A DNA stretch of 64,000 nt, taken from assembly GCF_900106595.1 (NCBI RefSeq), contig NZ_FNNC01000005.1, positions 124,001 through 188,000 on the forward strand, written 5' to 3'. Position numbers and translations under genes: made by a program. The notes under the pieces were generated by a model. That model had not been told where the DNA came from and did not search any database. It worked only from the letters and a program-made list of their open reading frames with translations. Position 1 is the first letter of the stretch, and the number at the start of each line of letters is the position of its first letter. Source of the stretch: Marinococcus luteus (GTDB taxonomy: Bacteria; Bacillota; Bacilli; Bacillales; Marinococcaceae). Below, piece by piece: positions 44,589-53,140 of this stretch.

Positions 44589-45232
44589 ATGAAAAAACAA
44601 AAAATAACGATCAGGTTTTAGACGCGTCCCAGGTTTTACGTGCGCTGGAACAGTCGCTCGCCATCATTGAGTTCGATCTCAATGGGAGGGTGCTGTGGGC
44701 AAACCACCATTTTGCTGCGGCGATGGAGTATCATGAAGAAGACATGGCAGGGATGCATTACCGGCAGTTCTGCACCCCGGATTTTGCTTCGAGCCGGGAT
44801 TATGAAAGATTTTGGCAGGATCTGCGAGCGGGAAAATCCTTTCAGGATAAAATACAGCGGATGACGCGAAGCGGTAAGCTGGTAAGGCTTGAAGCTACGT
44901 ACATGCCGGTGCTTGATGATGCGGGGAATGTACACGCGGTGTTGAAGGCAGCGACAGATATTACCCGCCGGGAAGACGAAATGACAAAGTTATCAGATTC
45001 TGTGCAGAACATGTCTGAGGACCTCTTAAAGAGGGCGGAGGACGGTATGACAAAAAGTCGTGAGATTACTGAAAACTCCCAGCAGGTAGTGACAGAGGCA
45101 AATAACAATCTTGCGATTCTGGAGTCATTGGAGCAGCAGCGAGAGGCCTGGAAGAAAGGGCAAAGCAGTTCCGGGATATTTTATAAAAAAGCAGCGGATC
45201 AGTATCCCTGCTTTTTTATTTGCGAAAAATAA
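44589..45232 (+). pseudogene. PAS-domain chemotaxis-type transducer, decayed
   Basis: An ATG at 44589 with AGAGAGG opens only ten codons. One missing base in the following A run would join it to a long frame encoding LDASQVLRALEQSLAIIEFD, a PAS domain (VLWANHHFAAAMEY ... VHAVLKAATDITRR) and a start of an MCP-like helix (ITENSQQVVTEANNNLAIL). The methyl-accepting signalling domain that should follow is missing; the frame runs instead into a terminator at 45185-45218. Both ends are damaged, so the gene is probably dead. Relatives are PAS-MCP proteins such as BdlA. Confidence 0.75.
45185..45218 (+). terminator. Terminator inside the PAS/MCP remnant
   Basis: AAAAAAGCAG and CTGCTTTTTT form the stem. 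It may be the original terminator, brought close by deletion of the signalling domain. Confidence 0.75.
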
Positions 45233-45343
45233 GTGTAAAACTTTAGATTTAGTTCAAAAGAATTATATTCGATATATGCCATGCTATAATAAATACATTT
45301 CCAATTAATTGTATTAAATATTGTAGTAAAGGAGAGAGCACAT

Positions 45344-46411
45344 ATGGCGGTACGTCCTGAATTACTTATGCGTCTTCGACTCGAACAGCCCATTATTCAA
45401 GCCGGCATGGCCGGTGGGGTCACTACTCCGGAGTTAGTGGCAGAAGTTACAAGAGCAGGCGGGCTCGGGACTATAGGGGCCGGATATATGACCGCAGAGA
45501 ACCTTCGCTCTGCCATTCAACTTGTGAAAAAGCAGACCTCGGGGCCGTTTGCGGTAAATGTCTTCGTGCCGGAAACTCCGGAAGTGGTCGCTGAAGATGT
45601 TCAGTCAGCCAATGAAAAGCTCTCTCTGATTCATAAAGAATTAAAATTGGCCGCTCAACCGATGCCGGAAAAGCTGCCTTTTTTCTTTGAAGAACAGCTT
45701 GAAGTTATTATAGAAGAAAAAATTTCAGTTTGCAGCTTTACCTTCGGCATCCCTTCCGCCTCCCAGGTTGAGCGGTTGAAAGCCCACGGCGTCTTTTTGA
45801 TCGGCACCGCCACCACAGTTGAAGAAGCCGTTCAAAATGAACAGGCAGGCATGGACGCGGTAGTGGCCCAGGGGAGTGAAGCCGGCGGGCACCGTGGAAC
45901 CTTTGCAGAGTCCTTCGGGAAAGCGATGATCGGAACGATGGCTTTAGTGCCCCAGGTCGTGGACGAGGTCGACATTCCTGTAATTGCAGCTGGGGGGATT
46001 ATGGATGGACGCGGTATTTTGGCTGCACACGCCCTGGGCGCGGGAGCGGTACAGATGGGGACTGCTTTTTTAACAAGCAGGGAAAGCGGCGCCCCGCAGG
46101 CCCATCAGGAGGCGGTATTAATGAGTAAAGAAACGGACACCGCTGTTACTTCCATATTCAGCGGCAAGCCGGCTAGAGGAATTGCAAATAAAATGATGAT
46201 ATGGATGGAGGCGCTCGAGCACAATTGGCCGCCGTACCCCATTCAAAATATGCTTACGCAGCCGATTCGCAAAGAAGCGGCCAGACAAAACGAGCCTGCA
46301 TTTATGTCTCTCTGGAGTGGCCAGGGAACACGTCTGAGCGTACAGGAGCCGGCAGGTGTCATGATTAAGCGTCTGATGGAAGAGGCGGAAGAAACATGGG
46401 AAAGCCTTTAG
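45344..46411 (+). CDS. Nitronate monooxygenase / NAD(P)H-dependent flavin oxidoreductase
   Basis: A 355-residue FMN-binding TIM-barrel of the NMO family: QPIIQAGMAGGVTTPELV, GGLGTIGAGY, AQGSEAGGHRG and VIAAGGIMDGRGILAAHALGAGAVQMGTAF, the phosphate-binding loops of FMN. Members oxidise nitronates such as propionate-3-nitronate; some are quinone reductases. Ribosome site AAAGGAGAG. Confidence 0.9.
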   Translation: MAVRPELLMRLRLEQPIIQAGMAGGVTTPELVAEVTRAGGLGTIGAGYMTAENLRSAIQLVKKQTSGPFAVNVFVPETPEVVAEDVQSANEKLSLIHKELKLAAQPMPEKLPFFFEEQLEVIIEEKISVCSFTFGIPSASQVERLKAHGVFLIGTATTVEEAVQNEQAGMDAVVAQGSEAGGHRGTFAESFGKAMIGTMALVPQVVDEVDIPVIAAGGIMDGRGILAAHALGAGAVQMGTAFLTSRESGAPQAHQEAVLMSKETDTAVTSIFSGKPARGIANKMMIWMEALEHNWPPYPIQNMLTQPIRKEAARQNEPAFMSLWSGQGTRLSVQEPAGVMIKRLMEEAEETWESL

Positions 46412-46474
46412 AAAGATTCTCGCATGCTCTGTTTGTTAAAATGAAAATATCAAAAAAGCAAAGGGGCATAACGA

Positions 46475-46894
46475 ATGGCGTTATCGAAGGAATACAACGA
46501 GAGGCTCGCCGGTGAAAAAGAAGGACTAATGTACCGCGACCCTGTTGGTGAATTGATTCGGGAGCACGAAAAGAAGGGCGGCTTTGACCATCTGCGGGGA
46601 CGCGGCAAGCCGCTGCCAAAGGAGTACCTGCAAAGCGACACCTTCGACACTCTTTTAAAACGAAACGGATTTGTGCCTTCGTGGGTCCGGCTGCAGCGGG
46701 AAATCCGGGAGGACCTCGGGCAGGTACTAAAGCAGCAGGCGGATGAAGCACTCTCTGACCGCCGTATAAAAAAAGAAATCAGTAAAATCAATAAAAAAGT
46801 CCGACGGTACAATCAGCTTTGCCCAACACCGAGTCTGCAAAGGTGTTTAATAGAGAAAGAAAGCCTGCACAGCCAGTATGAGCGGTGGCGTTAA
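46475..46894 (+). CDS. DUF1992 (DnaJ-C28-like) protein
   Basis: A 139-residue soluble basic protein with the DUF1992 core: IREHEKKGGFDHLRGRGKPLP, then FVPSWVRLQREI. Function unknown; the domain is shared with eukaryotic DNAJC28 but no J domain is present. The C-terminal half is helical (KKEISKINKKVRRYNQL). It follows the monooxygenase by 63 bases. Confidence 0.85.
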   Translation: MALSKEYNERLAGEKEGLMYRDPVGELIREHEKKGGFDHLRGRGKPLPKEYLQSDTFDTLLKRNGFVPSWVRLQREIREDLGQVLKQQADEALSDRRIKKEISKINKKVRRYNQLCPTPSLQRCLIEKESLHSQYERWR

Positions 46895-46931
46895 ACCGGT
46901 TGAAAGACACCGGTTTAAAATCAACCCTTTA

Positions 46932-46975
46932 TGAAATATTTATTTCAATATATAATATAAATGAAATAAATATTT
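46932..46975 (+). promoter_or_regulatory. Promoter and long inverted repeat, probable RpiR-type operator
   Basis: Two perfect 14-base arms, AAATATTTATTTCA (46934-46947) and TGAAATAAATATTT (46962-46975), are separated by 14 bases that contain a -10 element TATAAT (46951-46956). The left arm with two preceding bases is itself a TGAAA-N6-TTTCA dyad, like sites bound by RpiR-family regulators. The repressor gene lies in the same unit at 48420. Confidence 0.65.
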
Positions 46976-46990
46976 ATGGAGGTTCTGAAT

Positions 46991-48337
46991 GTGAAAGAAA
47001 CAAGCGTTTCCCGTGAAACTACACAATCAAGAAATCTTTACGAAAAAGCGAAGAAGGTAATGCCTGGGGGTGTTACTGCAAATATTAAATATTTTTCTCC
47101 GTATCCTATTGTGATGAAAAAGGGGGCGGGGAGTAAGCTATATGATGTAGATGGGAATGAATACATTGATTACCTGCTTTGTTACGGTGCTTTAATGACT
47201 GGACACGGGCATCCAAGGGTTATAGAAAAAGTAACAGAACAGCTTCATGACGCGGGGACGCCTATTTTTGGCACTCCACACGAGCTGGAGGTTACAATGG
47301 CAGAGAAATTAGTCTCCTTGTATAAATCTATTGATACAGTCCGCTATACTAATTCGGGTATGGAAGCAACTTTACTTGCTATGCGGATAGCTGCTGCTTA
47401 CACTGGAAAAAATCGACTGGCAAAATGTGAAGGCCATTATCACGGGGGCTACAGTCAAGTACTGTATAGCGTGAACCCTGAACAAAATGAAGGAGGTCCT
47501 GAAGAAAAGCCGGAAGCAGTACCGGATTCTTCAGGCATGAGTTCTGAAGAAAAGCCGCTTATACTGCCGTTTAATAACGCCGGTGCAGCAGAATATCTTC
47601 TTAGAGCCAATGCTTCCACTATTTCTGCAGTCATTCTTGAACCAGTTCAGGGAGGATTTATTCCCGCTGATCCCGGCTTCCTTCAAATGCTCCGGAGAGT
47701 GACAAAGGAGCTTGGAATAGTGCTTATATTTGATGAAGTGAAGACTGGCTTTCGACTTGGACTCGGAGGAGCTCAGGAGGAGTACGGGATTACGCCTGAC
47801 CTTACAACTTTAGGTAAAGTTCTGGGGGGAGGATTCCCGGTTGGGGCTGTAGGAGGAAGTAAAGATATCATGGAAGTCAGTTCCCCGGACGGGGGTAAAG
47901 ATATTCTGGCCGGCAATTCCTCAGAAGAAGGCAAAGCTCTGTTTCACAGCGGGACTTATAACGGGCATCCCACGGTGTTGGCAGCCGGATTGGAAACGAT
48001 AGCGCTTTTAGAGGAGCCAGGGGCTTTAAAAGGAATTTTTCAAAAAACCATGGCGCTTCGCAAAGGCATCGAATCACTTTACAGCGAAGCAGGTATTCCC
48101 GTTCAAACAATAGGAAAAGGGAGCATCTTCAACTTTCTTTTTACCAAATCGCCTATTCACAGTCACCGGGATTTAAAGCGTGTGAACATGGATTTTCGAA
48201 AACAAATCGATTGCAAACTGTTGGAATTAGGAATTTATACGAAGCCCCTCAATCGTTATTCCATGTCGATCGCCCATACAGAAGAGGATATTGAACGAAC
48301 TTTACAGGCACATAAGCAGGCCCTCGCTGATATTTAA
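46991..48337 (+). CDS. Class III aminotransferase, glutamate-1-semialdehyde aminomutase-like
   Basis: A 448-residue PLP enzyme close to the HemL branch: AKKVMPGGVTANIKYFSPYPIV at the N-terminus, RYTNSGMEATLLAMRIA, CEGHYHGGYSQ, LIFDEVKTGFRLG and the Schiff-base Lys in TTLGKVLGGGFPVG. The location with an RpiR-type regulator and not with heme genes suggests a catabolic role on an amino acid or amino sugar, not heme synthesis. The GTG at 46991 follows GGAGG by 8 bases; an in-frame ATG at 46976 overlaps that site. Confidence 0.88.
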   Translation: MKETSVSRETTQSRNLYEKAKKVMPGGVTANIKYFSPYPIVMKKGAGSKLYDVDGNEYIDYLLCYGALMTGHGHPRVIEKVTEQLHDAGTPIFGTPHELEVTMAEKLVSLYKSIDTVRYTNSGMEATLLAMRIAAAYTGKNRLAKCEGHYHGGYSQVLYSVNPEQNEGGPEEKPEAVPDSSGMSSEEKPLILPFNNAGAAEYLLRANASTISAVILEPVQGGFIPADPGFLQMLRRVTKELGIVLIFDEVKTGFRLGLGGAQEEYGITPDLTTLGKVLGGGFPVGAVGGSKDIMEVSSPDGGKDILAGNSSEEGKALFHSGTYNGHPTVLAAGLETIALLEEPGALKGIFQKTMALRKGIESLYSEAGIPVQTIGKGSIFNFLFTKSPIHSHRDLKRVNMDFRKQIDCKLLELGIYTKPLNRYSMSIAHTEEDIERTLQAHKQALADI

Positions 48338-48419
48338 GAGCAGGTAATGATTGAAGCGTAATCAAAAATGAAAAATGTTAAGCTGAAGGGAAAGTCATCT
48401 GGTAAAAAGGAAGAGAATA

Positions 48420-49271
48420 ATGAAGGATATAAACGTATATAAATTGATTGCAGAAAAAATGTCCTCGATGACAAAGGCTCAACAAAAACTGGGAAGGTAC
48501 ATCTTACAGCATCCGAATCAAGTCACGTTTCTAAAAGTCGGTGAACTGGCAGAGGAGGTGGGAGTGGGAGATGCTACTGTGGTTAGATTTGCAGTGCAAT
48601 TAGGATTCTCCGGCTACCCAGCCCTCCAGGAACGGATGCAGGTTTCTTTACAGCAGCAGCTCTCTACCGCAGAAAAAATGTATTTAAGTGAAGAAGTATA
48701 TAAAGATGAAGCCCAGGGTATTCAACAAATCTTCCACGGAGAGCAGGCCAATATCCAGGCTACGATGAAACAGCTTGATATGAACGCTTTCCATCAAGTA
48801 GTCCAGGACATTGTCGGCGCAGGGCGTGTATATATCATTGCTAATAGGAGCGCGAAGGCGCTGGGAATTTTTATGCACTACTACCTGGCAATGATGATTG
48901 ATAAAGTAGAAATGATTGAGTTGATAGAAGAACAGGCGGACACTCTATATGGGTTAAACGAAAAGGACCTCGTCATTGGCATCAGCTACGCCAGATACAC
49001 GAAGCGCACGACTGAGGTATTTTCATACGCAAAGGACAAGGGAGCTAAAACGGCAGCACTTACTGATAACTGGGCTTCGCCTTTAGTACCGCATGCTGAC
49101 AGCGTGCTAACCGCTGAAAGCCAAATGCCTGCTCTAATTAATTCATTTGTGGGGCCTCTTAGTGTTATTAACGCTTTATTAATTTATACGGGCCGGGAGA
49201 AGCAAAGCGGCTTTGAGAAAAAACTTCAGGACCTTGAAGAAGTGTGGGATACTTTTGGGGTGTTTGAGTGA
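48420..49271 (+). CDS. MurR/RpiR-family regulator
   Basis: A 283-residue regulator with an N-terminal HTH_6 domain (MTKAQQKLGRYILQHPNQVTFLKVGELAEEVGVGDATVVRFAVQLGFSGYPALQ) and a C-terminal SIS domain (about residues 125-255: VYIIANRSAKALG, DLVIGISYARYTKRTTEV) for a phosphosugar-like ligand. It follows the aminotransferase gene and probably controls it through the inverted repeat at 46932. Ribosome site AAAGGAAGAG. Confidence 0.92.
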   Translation: MKDINVYKLIAEKMSSMTKAQQKLGRYILQHPNQVTFLKVGELAEEVGVGDATVVRFAVQLGFSGYPALQERMQVSLQQQLSTAEKMYLSEEVYKDEAQGIQQIFHGEQANIQATMKQLDMNAFHQVVQDIVGAGRVYIIANRSAKALGIFMHYYLAMMIDKVEMIELIEEQADTLYGLNEKDLVIGISYARYTKRTTEVFSYAKDKGAKTAALTDNWASPLVPHADSVLTAESQMPALINSFVGPLSVINALLIYTGREKQSGFEKKLQDLEEVWDTFGVFE

Positions 49272-49313
49272 AAAGCAGATCAGGAAGGTAAAATCGTGAT
49301 GCGGCAGACTGTC

Positions 49314-49342
49314 GGCCTTTACCTGTTGGGTAAAGGCTTTTT
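49314..49342 (+). terminator. Terminator after the RpiR gene
   Basis: GCCTTTACC and GGTAAAGGC form the stem, followed by five Ts. Confidence 0.85.
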
Positions 49343-49549
49343 AATGGGCTGAAGCACAAAACCACCGGTATTCAAAAATTTTTGAGAAGAGGAAAAGAAG
49401 GTTACTGTTATACTCGAGAGGGTAAAACGGGAAAGAGTTCTTAAATATTGAAGGTTCCAGGTCATGGGTCGTGAACAGACGGAAGGAGTCAATGCTTTAT
49501 TACCGCTACTCTATCAATTGTTGCATTTATAATCTCTGCCGCAGTTTCA

Positions 49550-50497
49550 GTGTTTTCAGCTGTGAAATTGTCAGGCTATGCAGATATCATCAGTAGAAAT
49601 ACGAAGATTGGCGGGCTGCTGGCGGGCACTATTCTGCTGGCCGTTGCTACCTCTCTTCCTGAATTAACCGCAACTATTTCGGCGAGTGTGATCGGCAATG
49701 CCGATATTGCCGTAGGCAATGGACTCGGAAGTATTATTTTTAATATTTTCTTTTTGTTTTTATTGGATATTTACTTTCGAAACAAACGGTTGTTTCTTAA
49801 AGTATCAGACGATCATCTCTATACAGCTGTTATCGCGCTTCTGCTCTGTATAGTCACAGCTGGCGGACTAATGCTTCACTACCCACTCTCCTTTTTTGGC
49901 ATAAGTGTTATCAGCGTGCTGGTGGTTGCTATTTACACGGGCGGGATGCTTTATATATCTAAAAAGCAGAAGGATACTGCTGACGAGGGGAAAAAAGCTT
50001 CGCCGGATCAGAATGTAAATATCAGGGGAACCGTTATTAAATTTATCACATTCGCTGCGATTATCTTTGTATCCGGAAGTGCGCTGTCTATATCCGGAGA
50101 CCTGATGTCGAGCACTACAGGTATCAGTGCTACGGCGGTCGGCAGTATTCTGGTCGCGACTGCCACCTCCCTGCCGGACGCTGTCAGCGTATTTGTAGCG
50201 CTCCGGCTGGCCAATGTGAATATGGCGATTGGTACGATTCTTGGAAGTAACATCTTTAACGTACTTGTAACAGCCATCGGGGACGTATTCTACCGCGGCG
50301 GCAGTATTTGGATGGATACAAGCGATCAGACAACCATAATAGCCGTTGCAGGGTTTGTGCTCACAGGACTTGTGATGATTATTGTGAAAAGGGATCGGAC
50401 CAAAAATGCTTTCACCTACATGATGCCCTCGCTTGTAGTCGTGATCGGTTATATGGTTATGATTGCTTCCATTTTATTTTATAACGGAAGCACGTAA
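49550..50497 (+). CDS. CaCA-family cation (Na+/Ca2+ or H+) antiporter, start doubtful
   Basis: A protein of 315 or more residues with the two alpha-repeats of the family: LLAVATSLPELTATISASVIGNADIAVGNGLGSIIFN and ILVATATSLPDAVSVFVALRLANVNMAIGTILGSNIFN, and about nine to ten helices. The reading frame stays open upstream to about 49475 and there encodes the missing helix 1 (FITATLSIVAFIISAAVSVF). No ATG, GTG or TTG lies in that part: the only ATG (49492, after GGAAGGAG) is in another frame. Either a small indel has cut off the start, or it starts at ATT 49499. See findings. Confidence 0.75.
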   Translation: MFSAVKLSGYADIISRNTKIGGLLAGTILLAVATSLPELTATISASVIGNADIAVGNGLGSIIFNIFFLFLLDIYFRNKRLFLKVSDDHLYTAVIALLLCIVTAGGLMLHYPLSFFGISVISVLVVAIYTGGMLYISKKQKDTADEGKKASPDQNVNIRGTVIKFITFAAIIFVSGSALSISGDLMSSTTGISATAVGSILVATATSLPDAVSVFVALRLANVNMAIGTILGSNIFNVLVTAIGDVFYRGGSIWMDTSDQTTIIAVAGFVLTGLVMIIVKRDRTKNAFTYMMPSLVVVIGYMVMIASILFYNGST

Positions 50498-50522
50498 AAG
50501 CAGGCAGCCGCCTGCTTTTTTT
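50496..50522 (+). terminator. Terminator after the cation antiporter gene
   Basis: AAAGCAGGC and GCCTGCTTT form the stem, followed by a T run. Confidence 0.88.
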
Positions 50523-50548
50523 AGTGGCAGGAGAATATAGCCGGGCAT

Positions 50549-50570
50549 ATTAGTTGCATTAACAACTAAT
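50549..50570 (+). promoter_or_regulatory. MarR-type operator in the MFS-marR promoter
   Basis: ATTAGTTG and CAACTAAT are perfect 8-base arms separated by 6 bases. They overlap a -35 (TTGCAT, 50554-50559) with a -10 TATGGT at 50577-50582, 17 bases apart. Such dyads are typical MarR-family binding sites, and a marR gene is in the operon. Confidence 0.72.
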
Positions 50571-50617
50571 TATTTATATGGTGGCTAGAGTGAAATACAG
50601 ACAAAGGAGTAATCAGA

Positions 50618-51787
50618 GTGTCTCAAAAGCTGGCTATTCTATCCATTTCATTAATCACCGTTATGGCGGGAGCCACTATTTCTCCGGCGCTCGGTGCTAT
50701 TTCTGAAGCTTTTCCGGACGCCAATGAAACCTCAATCAAATTAATCAATACCCTGCATGCATTATTCATCATTCCATTTACTTTTATATCAAGCCGGCTC
50801 ACGAAACGAGTGTCCAAAAAATCTGTTTTAACAGCCGGACTCACCCTGTACGTCATTGGAGGTTTGGGAGGAGCTTTTGCTCCAACGCTTTGGCTGCTAC
50901 TCGTTTCAAGAGCGGTGCTCGGTATTGCCGTCGGATTGATCATGCCGATATCCACGAGCCTGATCCCGGATTTTTATGAAGGTAAAGAAAAAACAATCAT
51001 GATGGGAAAAGTGAGCGCCTCCAATCAACTGGGCGGTATTATTTCCATTGTGCTTGCGGGCATATTGGCAGGTATTTTGTGGAGGCTGACATTTGCTGTT
51101 TACGGCCTGGCCCTGCTGGTGCTTGTGCTTGTATTCTTTTTTCTTCCGAAACAGAAGCCGGAAGCGGTATCGGCGTCAGATGGCAGCACATCAAGGGGAG
51201 TGGAAAAGCCTATTTTTGCTCTTGCCGGTGGTATGTTTATTGTCTTCTTATTCTTTTATTCCATTCCGACGAACATGGCAATCTTTCTGCAGGAGAATAA
51301 CATTGCGTCCGCTTCCCTTACCGGCGTGATGATTGCTTCTTTAAACGTAGGAGGCTTTGCAGCAGGATCGATGCTTGGCAGCATCACAGGCCGGATGGGG
51401 AGATGGACAGTACCCCTGCAGCTGGCTGTAACCGGTGTTGGTTTTGTTCTCATCGCGTTTGGCGGCCGGGCTGCATTAATTACGATAGGTATCGTTTTGA
51501 TAGGTATTGGGCTTGGCACAGTTATTCCGCTGATTTTTGACCGTGTGACGAAGGTGTCAAGCGCCGCCCAAATGTCTTTGGCAATGGCAGTAGTGCAGAG
51601 CTTTATGTATTTCGGGCAGTTTATATCACCGCTCGTGCTGGATGTTGTCGGTCGTCTGGCGGGTAGTTCGATCGGCGCCAATCAGTTCATTTATGCTTTT
51701 TCCGGCATCACGGCCCTTGTAGTGGCAGCAATGGTTTTTCTGTTTAAAGCTTTCGGGAAACGCAAAACCCCGGAGGAGGAGAAATAG
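50618..51787 (+). CDS. MFS drug-type transporter
   Basis: A 389-residue protein with 12 predicted helices. N-terminal part: LSISLITVMAGATISPALGAI, loop SSRLTKRVSKKSVLTAG (motif A), SRAVLGIAVGLIMPISTSLI (motif B), QLGGIISIVLAGIL (motif C, of export type). The sequence fits the DHA1 family of drug exporters. The GTG at 50618 follows AAAGGAG. A marR gene begins one base after its stop, so efflux is probably induced by a ligand of that repressor. Confidence 0.9.
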   Translation: MSQKLAILSISLITVMAGATISPALGAISEAFPDANETSIKLINTLHALFIIPFTFISSRLTKRVSKKSVLTAGLTLYVIGGLGGAFAPTLWLLLVSRAVLGIAVGLIMPISTSLIPDFYEGKEKTIMMGKVSASNQLGGIISIVLAGILAGILWRLTFAVYGLALLVLVLVFFFLPKQKPEAVSASDGSTSRGVEKPIFALAGGMFIVFLFFYSIPTNMAIFLQENNIASASLTGVMIASLNVGGFAAGSMLGSITGRMGRWTVPLQLAVTGVGFVLIAFGGRAALITIGIVLIGIGLGTVIPLIFDRVTKVSSAAQMSLAMAVVQSFMYFGQFISPLVLDVVGRLAGSSIGANQFIYAFSGITALVVAAMVFLFKAFGKRKTPEEEK

Positions 51788-51788
51788 T

Positions 51789-52223
51789 ATGACTGTTTAT
51801 TCTGTTGGTAAATGGGCGGCTGTTATTCAGCGTTACACTCATCAATATATTGATAAACGGTTCAATCATTTTGGTTTAGGGAATACAGAAGTGCTTGTAC
51901 TTTTAACGTTATACGATCAGGAAAATGTCCCTCAGGAATACATTACGAGGCAAATAGTGATGGATAAGGCTACAATTACGCGCGCTATAAAACGCCTTGA
52001 AGAAAAAGGGTATCTTTACCGAAAAGAGAGCGTTTCGGATCGGAGAGAAAAGATCGTTTTTCTTACTGAAGCGGCCTGGAAAATAGAAAAAGAAATTTCA
52101 GAAGCGATGCGGGAATGGACAGATATTATGACAAAAGAGTTTACAGAGGAAGAAAAGCAGACGCTTCTCAGACTCATGAAAAAAGCGGCGGACGGGGCTG
52201 GAGCCGAAGTGGAGCCCAGGTAG
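51789..52223 (+). CDS. MarR-family regulator
   Basis: A 144-residue protein with the MarR winged-helix domain: FNHFGLGNTEVLVLLTLY, ITRQIVMDKATITRAIKRLEEKGYLYRKE and SDRREKIVFLTEAAW. It starts 1 base after the transporter gene (ribosome site GGAGGAG) and probably binds the dyad at 50549 to control the operon. Confidence 0.93.
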   Translation: MTVYSVGKWAAVIQRYTHQYIDKRFNHFGLGNTEVLVLLTLYDQENVPQEYITRQIVMDKATITRAIKRLEEKGYLYRKESVSDRREKIVFLTEAAWKIEKEISEAMREWTDIMTKEFTEEEKQTLLRLMKKAADGAGAEVEPR

Positions 52224-52372
52224 AGTATTTGTGACGGCAGGCAGCTCATGGTAGCATAAAGATATATACTTCGTATAATCCTATTATTTCCCCGGCGTTT
52301 ATTGCCCTTCATCGTTTTATTCTTATCAAAATCCATTCGTGTATATTCCATATATAGGAGGTGTATATTTAC

Positions 52373-52921
52373 TTGCGAAGAGAAACCAAATTTTTATTTT
52401 CTTTTATGCCTTTCACCACCTACGATAAAGAAAAAAACCGCTTAAAGGAGCAGCGCCAAAAAGGGTGGCAGGCTCAGGACTGCTCTCTGCTCGGCTATTC
52501 TTTGTCGGAAGTAAGGGAAGAGGAAAAGGAATATCAGTTCATCATGTCGAAAGATTATCAGGGATTGCGGAAAATTTCTGAAGATGAATGGACACTTCTG
52601 TGTTCCTCTCCGGTACTCCACATATTTGAAGGAGAGAAAGATGCTTCGTCCTTTCAGGACCACTGGACGCTTTATTTTCTGGAAGAGTACCGGAAAAAGT
52701 GCCGGAGGTGGGGGGTTACAGCTGCAGTAAGCGTCCTTTTGTTTATAGTATTTCTGTTTTTAGTGATAATTGATTTGAACCTGCCGGGTGTGGCGGTGAA
52801 TTTCGCCTTTTTTATGCTCTCATTGTTCACGGGGATAGTAGCCTTTACCGTGATCCGGTGGCTCCGGACGCTTGCTGTTATCATCCAGGCTAAACAGATT
52901 GTCAGTACCGGCACAGAATGA
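52373..52921 (+). CDS. DUF2812-like protein with C-terminal membrane helices
   Basis: A 182-residue protein whose first half has the DUF2812 look (KFLFSFMPFTTYDKEKNRLKEQRQKGWQ, then YQFIMSKDYQGL) and whose second half has two transmembrane helices (VTAAVSVLLFIVFLFLVII, FFMLSLFTGIVAFTVI). Function unknown. The TTG at 52373 sits 11 bases after AGGAGG; a GTG at 52361 is inside the ribosome site. It is not preceded by the PadR gene usual for DUF2812. Confidence 0.72.
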   Translation: MRRETKFLFSFMPFTTYDKEKNRLKEQRQKGWQAQDCSLLGYSLSEVREEEKEYQFIMSKDYQGLRKISEDEWTLLCSSPVLHIFEGEKDASSFQDHWTLYFLEEYRKKCRRWGVTAAVSVLLFIVFLFLVIIDLNLPGVAVNFAFFMLSLFTGIVAFTVIRWLRTLAVIIQAKQIVSTGTE

Positions 52922-52953
52922 TATTTTATCCTGTACATGAAAGGACGGCCTTC

Positions 52954-53121
52954 ATGGAAGAAGAGCTTCGTTATTTGAATGAAGAGGACAAAGAACGATT
53001 TGAAGAAATTCAATCAAAGCTTGAAGGAAACATCTCGTATGAAGACCAGAAAAAGCTCGTGACAGAGCTGGCGATACTGCGTGAAAGAAACGAACTCAGA
53101 AAAAGATCCCGGCCGGAATAG
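52954..53121 (+). CDS. Small charged helical protein
   Basis: A 55-residue protein made almost only of charged helix (EEELRYLNEEDKERFEEIQSK, then KKLVTELAILRERNELRKRSR). It probably forms a helical hairpin. I do not recognise a family. The ATG follows GAAAGGACGG; it lies 32 bases after the DUF2812-like gene. Confidence 0.65.
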   Translation: MEEELRYLNEEDKERFEEIQSKLEGNISYEDQKKLVTELAILRERNELRKRSRPE

Positions 53122-53140
53122 GCACGGGATCTTGCTTTAT

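Noticed and set aside
47000-47020. GTTTCCCGTGAAAC, a parS-like dyad
   Set aside because: The central CACGTG is broken and the outer bases differ; it is coding sequence for the aminotransferase N-terminus.
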